Shown: positions 1 through 6,659 of the stretch, one piece after another | How positions within the stretch are numbered: position 1 is the first letter of the stretch | Layout of the letters: the number at the start of each line of letters is the position of its first letter | Origin: an uncultured Prevotella sp. | GTDB taxonomy: Bacteria; Bacteroidota; Bacteroidia; Bacteroidales; Bacteroidaceae | NCBI GenBank assembly: GCA_947072805.1 | Contig: CAMTJK010000122.1 | Location: 1-9,953 of the forward strand | Direction of reading: 5' to 3' | Length of the DNA stretch: 9,953 nt | Translations under genes and position numbers: made by a program | Notes under the pieces: model-generated | Told to the model about the DNA's origin: nothing | The model's input: the letters and a program-made list of their open reading frames with translations, nothing else | Database searches by the model: none

Positions 1-18
1 CCTTCCGGTAGTTAATAT

Positions 19-80
19 TGTGGATAAAGCTGTTGATAAGTGTGTTGAAAACCGTGTATAACTTATACCTGTTATCAACA
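19..80. other. Candidate oriC / DnaA-box cluster
   Basis: Seen: several close matches to the DnaA box (TTATCCACA; relaxed TTWTNCACA). Minus-strand boxes are TTATCCACA at 19-27 (perfect), TTATCAACA at 31-39, TTTTCAACA at 43-51 and TTATACACG at 53-61. A plus-strand TTATCAACA lies at 72-80. The first three start exactly 12 bp apart, and the boxes at 31-39 and 72-80 form a perfect 9-bp inverted repeat. Another inverted repeat, GTATAA-C-TTATAC, lies at 56-68. Outlying matches are TTATCAACA (minus, 207-215) and GTATCAACA (plus, 328-336). Known: arrays of such boxes beside an AT-rich stretch mark bacterial origins and DnaA-regulated promoters. Inference: this is an oriC or a DnaA-binding locus. The window begins inside the region, so more boxes may lie to the left, and dnaA itself is not present. 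Confidence 0.6.
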
Positions 81-182
81 TAACGCACATTTGCCCTTTC
101 ACACATTTGATATTAACAAGGTTATTATGGGGTTTTAATCAAGTTTTCAACCGATTTCTTACGTAAAAAGATATAAACTTGC

Positions 183-190
183 TAAATTTG
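183..190 (+). promoter_or_regulatory. Bacteroidota-type -7 box, probable nadA promoter
   Basis: TAAATTTG matches the Bacteroidota -7 consensus TAnnTTTG exactly and is followed by CA, as is common. The -33 element (TTTG) is poor: the nearest candidate is TTTC at 155-158, about 24 bp upstream. Transcription would start near 197, giving a nadA leader of about 200 nt. The promoter sits among DnaA-like boxes, with 207-215 just downstream, so DnaA could affect its activity. This last point is inference. Confidence 0.45.
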
Positions 191-339
191 CACCGAATAT
201 GAATTATGTTGATAAAGTGCCTGATGCGCTCATTATCAGTATGTAAGTTTCAACACACATTGTTGGTAACGGCACATCCACGGGTTTATAACGTAATACG
301 CAAGAGTTAAGGCAAAAAGTTTTCAACGTATCAACAGCA

Positions 340-397
340 TATCATATACAACATTTCTATTTATTAAAAGATAAAAGAATAAAAATATAATGATAAT
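340..397. other. AT-rich tract before nadA, possible unwinding element
   Basis: This stretch is almost pure A/T, with runs such as TTATTAAAAG and AAAAATATAA, and lies on the nadA side of the DnaA-box region. If the boxes at 19-80 are an origin, this is the natural candidate for the DNA unwinding element. It also forms the end of the nadA 5' leader, where low structure would help translation in a lineage that does not use Shine-Dalgarno pairing. The two readings cannot be separated from sequence alone. Confidence 0.3.
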
Positions 398-1399
398 ATG
401 ACGATGATAAAAGAGGAATGGCGCAAACAGGGATTCATTGACGAGGCGGTGGCTGAAGGCACCGACCTGAAAGCCGAGATAAGGAAAATGTGCGACGAGA
501 AGAAGGCTGTTATACTTGCTCACTACTATACGCAGGGCGAAATACAGGAGATAGCCGACTTTATAGGCGACTCGCTGGCACTGGCACGCAAGGCTGCCGA
601 AACGGATGCTAAGATAATAGTGATGTGCGGCGTGCACTTCATGGCTGAAACTTGCAAGATATTGAGTCCGGAAAAGCTCGTGCTCGCTCCCGATCTTAAT
701 GCAGGATGTTCTCTGGCAGACTCTTGCAAGGCTGAAGACCTGAAGAAATATAAGGAGGAACACCCGGGATATAAGGTGGTAAGCTACGTAAACACTACCG
801 CTGCCGTGAAGGCGCTCACCGATGTGGTGGTGACAAGCGGCAACGCAAAGAAGATAGTGGAGTCGCTGCCGGCTGACGAAAAGATAATTTTCGGTCCCGA
901 CTACAACCTCGGCTCTTATATCAACGAGGTGACAGGCAGAAAGATGCTGCTGTGGCAGGGCGGTTGCCATGTTCACGAACGTTTCTCGGTGGCTGCCATA
1001 GTTAAACTGAAGCAGGAAAATCCTGATGCCAAGGTTCTGGTACACCCTGAATGTAAAGGTCCGGTGGTGGCTCTGGCAGACGTGGTAGGCTCTACGGCTG
1101 TGCTGCTGAAGTATGCAGTGGAGAGCGATTGCACTAAATTCATTGTGGCTACGGAGGCGGGAATACTCCATGAGATGACAAGGCAGTGTCCTGAAAAGAC
1201 TTTTATTCCTGTGCCGCCGGAGGTAAGCGAGGGCGGAGCACTGTCTTCTTGTGCCTGCAACGAGTGCAGCTATATGAAGATGAACACGTTGCTGAAGATT
1301 TACAACGCACTGAAATACGAATGGCCTGCCGTAGACGTGGATGCCGACGTGGCACGCGAGGCGGTGAAACCCATAGAGAGGATGCTCGCGCTAAGCTGA
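398..1399 (+). CDS. nadA: Quinolinate synthase NadA ([4Fe-4S])
   Basis: NadA condenses iminoaspartate with dihydroxyacetone phosphate to form quinolinate, the precursor of NAD, in the cytoplasm using a [4Fe-4S] cluster. The 333-residue product shows three NadA repeat regions: AHYYTQGEIQEIADFIGDS at residues 41-59, the CGVHFMAET / NAGCSLADSC block at 77-110, and GGCHVHERF / HPECKGP at 188-222. The three expected cluster ligands are present: Cys104 (NAGCSLAD), Cys219 (HPEC) and Cys290, the last Cys of CACNEC. The family signature ATEAGILHEM lies at 251-260. Length is normal. The ATG at 398 was chosen; a second ATG two codons later (404) is also possible, and neither has a Shine-Dalgarno sequence. 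No nadB or nadC lies alongside. The acyltransferase gene follows 39 bp downstream on the same strand. Confidence 0.96.
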   Translation: MTMIKEEWRKQGFIDEAVAEGTDLKAEIRKMCDEKKAVILAHYYTQGEIQEIADFIGDSLALARKAAETDAKIIVMCGVHFMAETCKILSPEKLVLAPDLNAGCSLADSCKAEDLKKYKEEHPGYKVVSYVNTTAAVKALTDVVVTSGNAKKIVESLPADEKIIFGPDYNLGSYINEVTGRKMLLWQGGCHVHERFSVAAIVKLKQENPDAKVLVHPECKGPVVALADVVGSTAVLLKYAVESDCTKFIVATEAGILHEMTRQCPEKTFIPVPPEVSEGGALSSCACNECSYMKMNTLLKIYNALKYEWPAVDVDADVAREAVKPIERMLALS

Positions 1400-1438
1400 T
1401 TTCATAGCGGCGGCATATCCTTGACACATATTTACAGC

Positions 1439-2407
1439 ATGCAGCGCAAACAGTGGATAGACCTCGGCAGGGGACTGTGCATGTCGGCAATAATATTCTT
1501 CCATACCGAAATATATTATTGCGGCAGCGAGGTGGTGCCTTACAGCGTGTTTGCGCAGAATGCAATAACATTGTTTTTCTTCCTGTCGGGCTACCTCTTC
1601 TGTTCCGACAGAGAGTATTGTCTGCACGACAAGTTGGCGTACATATTGCGCCGTCTTGTCGTGCCTTATTTTCTATTCACCATACCCATAAGCATAATAA
1701 AACCTTTTGTTTATGGTGAGAGACCTTGCGCCGTAGACATTGCGGTGAGCGAAATAAGCGGCAATGCGTCGTGGTTTGTGGCTGCCCTTGTCACAGCCGA
1801 ACTGTTATTCTCGCTGATGGTGTGGAAATTCGGTAAAAACAAGTTGGCAATAGGTTTGTCGGCAATTATAATGCTGATGTTTTCGGTGATCTTCGGCAAT
1901 ACGGAAGACGCCTATATATATAATAAGGTAAACATCTGGCACGTGAACGAGGCTTTCATTGCGTTTTTCTGCATGGCTTTGGGCTTTATGTACAGGATGG
2001 AGGAAAAGCGTATGGATGGTTATATAGGCATTCCCGTACTGCTTGTTTTAGGCGTGGTGCTTGTGGCAATAAAATACTACGAAACAGCAATGGAAATGAA
2101 TATGATAGTTTCTCCCACCATCATTTCATGTTATCCTTTGTTTATTGCAGACATCATCATCTTCATTATTATATTTATAAATATGATAAAAAAGATGCCT
2201 TCATTGCCTTACATGATATTTGTGGGCAGAAATTCTCTGTACCATTACTTCCTTTGCGGTGCATCCCCTACCCTTTCAGCCATCATCATGCGGAGGCTTT
2301 TGCCTTACGAAGGCAATTTTATAAATATATTGCCGGCTTTTATCCTGTCTATGATAATATGTTCTTTGACGGTAAAAGCCATTATAATGGCAGTAGGAAA
2401 AAGATAA
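1439..2407 (+). CDS. Acyltransferase-3 family integral membrane protein
   Basis: The 322-residue product is highly hydrophobic, with about nine or ten membrane segments across its length. It has the acyltransferase-3 (OafA/NolL-like, PF01757) layout: RKQWIDLGRG at residues 3-12; a first helix ending in FFH, with His22 as the likely catalytic residue; FFFLSGYLF at 46-54; RRLVVPYFLF at 71-80; and a late SLYHYFLCG at 266-274. These enzymes move acyl groups, often acetyl, onto extracytoplasmic sugars such as O-antigen, exopolysaccharide or peptidoglycan. The substrate cannot be named from sequence. Start: the frame is open back to a TTG at 1421, but the ATG at 1439 gives the typical short N-terminus. 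It lies 39 bp after nadA and may be co-transcribed. By eye its second half is AT-richer than nadA, so a separate origin is possible. Confidence 0.85.
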   Translation: MQRKQWIDLGRGLCMSAIIFFHTEIYYCGSEVVPYSVFAQNAITLFFFLSGYLFCSDREYCLHDKLAYILRRLVVPYFLFTIPISIIKPFVYGERPCAVDIAVSEISGNASWFVAALVTAELLFSLMVWKFGKNKLAIGLSAIIMLMFSVIFGNTEDAYIYNKVNIWHVNEAFIAFFCMALGFMYRMEEKRMDGYIGIPVLLVLGVVLVAIKYYETAMEMNMIVSPTIISCYPLFIADIIIFIIIFINMIKKMPSLPYMIFVGRNSLYHYFLCGASPTLSAIIMRRLLPYEGNFINILPAFILSMIICSLTVKAIIMAVGKR

Positions 2408-2417
2408 GAATGTAGGT

Positions 2418-3812
2418 TTATCTGTTAATGTATTTTTTGCCGTTTCTTACTATTATTCCTTTATAGGCGTCGGTAACGCGCTGACCGGCAAGGTTGTGGG
2501 CTTCATTTCCGCATACATTGCATGTTGAAACGGCTGATATTGCATTGTCGGCGTCAAGCATTGATATTGCGTTGTCGAGCCATGGCTTGTGTGTGGCGAA
2601 GAACTCGCGGAAGTTTGTGGTCTGTTCGCTTACGGTTTTGTTAATATCGTCCCAGCGACGGGCGTCGAGCACGAGCGATTTGTTTATCTCCACAGCTTCG
2701 TCCGACTGTACCAGACTGTCCATAAATGCCGTGATGCCGCTGAATGCTTTGTCCTTGACTTCGTTCCACACCTCCTTGTATGTTCTTGTAAATTCTCTGT
2801 TGCTGCTTGCAAAGAGCTTTTTGAAGTAGAAGAAGTCCGAATAGTGTATGCGTGCCCAGTCTTCGGCATCGTAACCTATGGTATCGAAGTCCCAAAGATT
2901 GCCCATCAGCATCTTTGAGTCATTGTCTTTTCTTGTCATGTAAATGTTGGCTCCTCCAGCATCCGACGTGCCGAGAATGTCGTGCGAAAGCATCCATACG
3001 GAAAATGAGCGTACATCGAGATAGTCGGGATAAGTTCCGTTGTCGATAGACACTTCCATGTTTTCCACATACTCCTTAATGTTGGCTATCTGCGCCTCTG
3101 TGATGTCGTCAGGGTCAGGATATTTGAATGTGTATCGCTTTTCCGCGTCGGTAAAATGGGTGTCAAAATATACATCCTCGTTCCACCAGTAGGCATCCAT
3201 CTCCACAATATATCCCTGTTCGGCGTCTACGTTGAGCCGGCAGTTCTCGTTTCGCTCCACCGATTCAATGAGATTGTAGATGCCGCGGTAGTCGCCGTTC
3301 ATCACGAGGTTTACATAACGGTATGAAGGCGTCCATTGCAGACCCATTATACGGCTCAGTTCCAGTCCTATCCTTGTGTTCAGGCACCATGCACTCGTAA
3401 GCAGCACCCAGTTTTTGTCCTTATACACGTCGTCGTTGCCGCGGCAGAGCATGTCAGCCTTCTTCTGCAGCTTTATCTTGTACGGCTTTTTCACGCCGTA
3501 TGCGCTTGTGTTTCCGCGTATCTTCACCGTCATACCGCTCTCCCCTTTCACGTAGTCGCCACTGTCGTATATAATGTTTCCGCGAAGCTTCATCACTACC
3601 CTTCCCGGCACTTTTGTTGCGTTGGTTATGCCGGCACCTACGCTTCCTTCCGGCGGTGAGACGTAGTCGCATGCAGGTTCTTCGCCGTCCACAGTCTCAA
3701 TGTACACTACCGGAATGGCTATGCTGTCGAGCAGTGCGGTGTCAATGTGTTCGGCAAGTGCCGCATTGGCAGCCGTGAGAATAAGAATAAGTGAAAGTAT
3801 AATGCTTTTCAT
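2418..3812 (-). CDS. Secreted CotH kinase family protein
   Basis: The 464-residue product has a clear signal peptide (residues 1-20, ending ALA), so it is exported; there is no lipobox Cys. The body matches the CotH family (PF08757), atypical protein kinases first known from Bacillus spore coats but common in non-sporing Bacteroidota. Visible are IRGNTSAYGVKKPYKIKL at 98-115 with family-type lysines, KNWVLLTSAW at 133-142, NGDYRGIYNLIESV at 172-185, and NLWDFD at 305-310, whose Asp308 and Asp310 fit the metal-binding DFD-like motif. A CNVC pair lies at 431-434. The end (440-464) reads NLAGQRV, KGIIV, NGKKYINR, resembling the last strands of a T9SS sorting domain. The gene starts 12 bp after the porZ-like stop, so the two are very probably co-transcribed. 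Whether it is an active kinase, and on what target, is unknown. Confidence 0.85.
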   Translation of the reverse strand: MKSIILSLILILTAANAALAEHIDTALLDSIAIPVVYIETVDGEEPACDYVSPPEGSVGAGITNATKVPGRVVMKLRGNIIYDSGDYVKGESGMTVKIRGNTSAYGVKKPYKIKLQKKADMLCRGNDDVYKDKNWVLLTSAWCLNTRIGLELSRIMGLQWTPSYRYVNLVMNGDYRGIYNLIESVERNENCRLNVDAEQGYIVEMDAYWWNEDVYFDTHFTDAEKRYTFKYPDPDDITEAQIANIKEYVENMEVSIDNGTYPDYLDVRSFSVWMLSHDILGTSDAGGANIYMTRKDNDSKMLMGNLWDFDTIGYDAEDWARIHYSDFFYFKKLFASSNREFTRTYKEVWNEVKDKAFSGITAFMDSLVQSDEAVEINKSLVLDARRWDDINKTVSEQTTNFREFFATHKPWLDNAISMLDADNAISAVSTCNVCGNEAHNLAGQRVTDAYKGIIVRNGKKYINR

Positions 3813-3824
3813 GAGCGGTTGTTG

Positions 3825-5969
3825 TCAGTTTATGATGGCAATCTTGCATACAGTACCTTTGCTGCCGTCGCTTTTGGCTGTGGCAACCATGTAGACGCCT
3901 GATGCCACGCGATGTCCGTCCTTGTTTTTGCCGTCCCAGGTAAACATTCCGCCGTTGCTTGTGCCTTCAGCCACAACGGCTCCCGAGGCGGTAAGTATCT
4001 TGACATTGGCGTTAAAGGAGAGCCCAACCACCGTGATTAATCCCTCATAACCCGGAGTTACCGGATTGGGATAGGCGTAGACGTTGTCCTTGTTCATGTC
4101 TTCGTTGGCGGCTGTGGCATCGCTCATGTAAGAGCAAAGTCCCTTGTCGGTACCTATATATACCTCTCCCGTAGTGTTGTTTACGGCTATCGACTCGATG
4201 TTGTTGGATATAAGGTTGCTGTTTGTGGTTAGGAAGTGATGCGTCTGCTCCATATTGTCGCTGCTTATCAGGTAAATGCCATTGCCCGTGGTGCCTATCC
4301 ATTTGCGGTTGGCGCCGTCTACGGCTATGCAGCTCACGTCGATGTTGGCAAGCAGATAGTCGGCGTTGTCCGTACCGTCGTTTCTCGGAATCTTTATCTG
4401 TGTCACTCCGAGTGCCGGATTGTCTATCTGTTCTTGCGTAAGCATCACCGGACCTTTGTTTGTGCCTATCCAGATGTTGCCGTCAAGGTCTTCCGCTACG
4501 GTGCAGGCGCTTGTAACCTCCATGTTTACGTTGTCCTGGTTGATGTATGCGGCGTATGTGTAGAGCGTATTGGTCTCAGTGTTGAAGCGATAGGTGGCAG
4601 GTGTGAGCCACAGATTGTTGGCAAACCATATGTTGCCCTTGCTGTCAGCCATCATTCCCTTGACGAATCCGGCGCTGCGCCCCTTATATGTCAGCAGCTC
4701 TTCGTTGCCGTAAGCCGTCCAGTTGCCTGTGCGGTCGAGTTTGAGCAGCGGCTTGTCGGTATATGAACGTGAGTTGAAGCACCACAGATTGCCGTTGCGG
4801 TCGTAGCACATGGCAGTTATCAGCTCATATTCGTTGCTTCCCTGCACGGCGGTGCTTATTGTTCCGCCTGTGCTTTCAGCCGTATGAATCTTCACGAAGC
4901 GTCCGTCGTAAAATTCGTAAACGCCGTTTCGTGCGCCGCCCATCACCCTTCGCGAATCGAAGGGGTCCACATCGAGGCACAACATATCCTTGAACGAACG
5001 GCCTGTAGTTTCGCTTATGCCTTCGCTTTGGTATATGTCCCAGCTGTAGTTCTCGAGAGTCTGTATGGTTGCATCGTAAAGCAAGTCCCAGGTATAGCTT
5101 CCGCAAGAATAAAGTCGGTTGCCGTACGATCTCATGAAGGCGAAATGGTTGTGTCTGGGACCGTCGGGAGTGATATTGCTGCGCGTAATGGTCTGCTGTC
5201 CGCTTTCGTTCTCTACATAACTCTGCAGTGTTCCGTTCTGCTGGTTGCTCCACCAGCATTTGTTTGCATTGTCGTAGGTTCTGTATTCGGTGTAACCGTG
5301 TATGGTTGTGGTCTCTATGTCGTTCTGTGAGGCGAAAATGCTTTCCGAAGCCGTTTCGTTCTTTTTCCATACACTTTTGTCGAGCAGGTTTTCCGATGTC
5401 AGTGCGCTGTATATTCCGTTGTCCGTGAGCACGAAGATGCTGCTGCCGCTTACGCAGCAGTTCATAACCTTCATGTTAAGAATGTAAGTATCGCTTATTT
5501 CCTCGTCACGCATGTTTACTTTCAGCACGCCGAAATTTGTGCTGACGTAAGCATAAATGCCGTTTACCGTGATGTGGTTGATGGTTTTGTCGTAAGTGAG
5601 CGCCTTGCTGTAGTAGTCGGAAATGTTATAAACGTTTCCGTCGTTGTCCACGAGGTCAATGTTGTAGTTGTCGTAGGTAGCTATGAGCTTTTTGGCGTTG
5701 GCGTTCCATGCTATGTGTTCTATTGTGCAGTCGTTAAGAGCATTTGCCTTGTTGAAGGCATATATGCTGCCGTCGTTTACATTGTATGAAAACAAGCTTC
5801 CGCTGCTTAGCACGAACACGTTCTTGCCTGCCGGTTCTATATCCGTGATGTTGTTGTACGCCATATAGATGTTCCATTCCCCCAGTCCGGCGGCGTGTAT
5901 GTTGCCGGCAAACAGGCATTTTAGTGCAAAAAGCACTATGACAACGGTTGCTCTCTTCATTAATGACAT
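3825..5969 (-). CDS. porZ: PorZ-like T9SS beta-propeller protein with C-terminal sorting domain
   Basis: The 714-residue product has a signal peptide (about residues 1-26, hydrophobic core VVIVLFALKCLFAG). The N-terminal part (WNIYMAYNN at 32-40, NYNIDLVDNDGNVYNISD at 101-118, TINHI at 129-133) resembles the PorZ N-terminal propeller as I recall it. Propeller blades of the 'DGNIWIGT' kind lie near 388-399, 441-450, 494-505, 549-562 and 595-612. Residues 629-714 form a T9SS type A sorting domain, from YAYPNPV through FTWDGKNKDG to ASGVYMV. In Porphyromonas gingivalis PorZ belongs to the surface PorU-PorV-PorQ-PorZ complex, which attaches T9SS cargo to A-LPS, and PorZ keeps its own sorting domain. 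The start at 5969 could be shifted to the ATG at 5960 (MKRATVV). The gene sits 81 bp after rdgB and 12 bp before the CotH gene. The alternative is a generic two-component-regulator-type propeller protein. Confidence 0.75.
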   Translation of the reverse strand: MSLMKRATVVIVLFALKCLFAGNIHAAGLGEWNIYMAYNNITDIEPAGKNVFVLSSGSLFSYNVNDGSIYAFNKANALNDCTIEHIAWNANAKKLIATYDNYNIDLVDNDGNVYNISDYYSKALTYDKTINHITVNGIYAYVSTNFGVLKVNMRDEEISDTYILNMKVMNCCVSGSSIFVLTDNGIYSALTSENLLDKSVWKKNETASESIFASQNDIETTTIHGYTEYRTYDNANKCWWSNQQNGTLQSYVENESGQQTITRSNITPDGPRHNHFAFMRSYGNRLYSCGSYTWDLLYDATIQTLENYSWDIYQSEGISETTGRSFKDMLCLDVDPFDSRRVMGGARNGVYEFYDGRFVKIHTAESTGGTISTAVQGSNEYELITAMCYDRNGNLWCFNSRSYTDKPLLKLDRTGNWTAYGNEELLTYKGRSAGFVKGMMADSKGNIWFANNLWLTPATYRFNTETNTLYTYAAYINQDNVNMEVTSACTVAEDLDGNIWIGTNKGPVMLTQEQIDNPALGVTQIKIPRNDGTDNADYLLANIDVSCIAVDGANRKWIGTTGNGIYLISSDNMEQTHHFLTTNSNLISNNIESIAVNNTTGEVYIGTDKGLCSYMSDATAANEDMNKDNVYAYPNPVTPGYEGLITVVGLSFNANVKILTASGAVVAEGTSNGGMFTWDGKNKDGHRVASGVYMVATAKSDGSKGTVCKIAIIN

Positions 5970-6008
5970 GTGTTTATTATTGTTTCAGGTGCACTGTAGG
6001 TCTGCACG

Positions 6009-6044
6009 GATGATGCCTGCGGCAATGCTGATGATGCCTGCGGC
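6009..6044. repeat. Two-copy direct repeat between rdgB and porZ
   Basis: The 15-mer GATGATGCCTGCGGC occurs at 6009-6023 and again at 6030-6044, a 21-bp period in the 81-bp gap between rdgB and the porZ-like gene. The core ATGCCTGCGGCG of the second copy recurs in the leuS leader at 9642-9653. The gap shows no convincing terminator hairpin and no TAnnTTTG box on the minus strand, so read-through from rdgB into porZ is expected. The function of the repeat is unknown. Confidence 0.7.
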
Positions 6045-6050
6045 GGCTTT

Positions 6051-6650
6051 TCAGGAGTTCTTGGAGAGATATTCCACGAGCTTTTCCACGGCCTTTGCCC
6101 TGTGGCTTATGCGGTTTTTGATGTCAAGACCGAGCTCTGCGAATGTCTTGTCGTATCCTTCCGGTGTGAAGATGGGGTCATATCCGAATCCCTCCCCTCC
6201 CCTTTTCTCCTTTATTATGGAGCCGTTCACTATGCCTTCGAAGAGTTTTTCGGTAGGCTTTTGTGTGTTGCCGTCCGATAATAATAACGCTATGACGGTG
6301 CGGAATCGTGCCTTCCGATTGTTATTTTCTCCTAATTCGTGCAGCAGTTTAGCCATGTTGGCTTCGCTGTCGTGTCCTTCTCCGCCGGCATATCTGGCGC
6401 TGTATATGCCCGGAGCGCCTCCGAGCGCCTCCACCTCGAGACCGGTGTCGTCGGCAAAGACGCTCAGTCCGTAGTTGTCAAAGATGTATCTTGCCTTCTG
6501 CATGGCATTCTCTTCGAGTGTGTTTCCCGTTTCCGGAATGTCCGTATCGCAGCCTATGTCTTTCAGCGATACTATATCGAAGTGCCCGCCGAGAATGTTT
6601 CTTATCTCGGCGAGCTTGTTCTTGTTGTTCGTTGCAAATACTATCTTCAT
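6051..6650 (-). CDS. rdgB: dITP/XTP pyrophosphatase (RdgB/HAM1 family)
   Basis: The enzyme hydrolyses non-canonical purine triphosphates (dITP, ITP, XTP) to the monophosphate and pyrophosphate, keeping deaminated bases out of DNA and RNA. The 199-residue product is of normal length and has every family block: FATNNKNKLAEI at residues 5-16, TGNTLEENA at 41-49, FADDTGLEVEALGGAPGIYS at 65-84 with the acidic pair Asp67/Asp68, RGGEGFGYDPIF at 150-161, and SHRAKA at 182-187. It is a soluble cytoplasmic homodimer in known cases. The start ATG is 9 bp after the leuS stop, so the two genes are almost certainly in one transcript. No Shine-Dalgarno sequence is visible. Confidence 0.96.
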   Translation of the reverse strand: MKIVFATNNKNKLAEIRNILGGHFDIVSLKDIGCDTDIPETGNTLEENAMQKARYIFDNYGLSVFADDTGLEVEALGGAPGIYSARYAGGEGHDSEANMAKLLHELGENNNRKARFRTVIALLLSDGNTQKPTEKLFEGIVNGSIIKEKRGGEGFGYDPIFTPEGYDKTFAELGLDIKNRISHRAKAVEKLVEYLSKNS

Positions 6651-6659
6651 GCTGTGAAC

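Noticed and set aside
323..1171. A 282-codon minus-strand frame opposite nadA
   Set aside because: It covers the conserved nadA core antisense, and its translation has no recognisable domain.
1421..1438. A TTG start for the acyltransferase
   Set aside because: The ATG at 1439 gives the usual short N-terminus before the first membrane helix, and the extra six residues add nothing recognisable.
2378..2391. Perfect palindrome GCCATTATAATGGC
   Set aside because: It lies within the acyltransferase coding frame, has no loop or T run for a terminator, and a 14-bp palindrome in AT-rich coding DNA is plausibly chance.
4236..4766. A 176-codon plus-strand frame opposite the porZ-like gene
   Set aside because: It is an antisense shadow with no domain or promoter, over a region with clear propeller repeats on the other strand.
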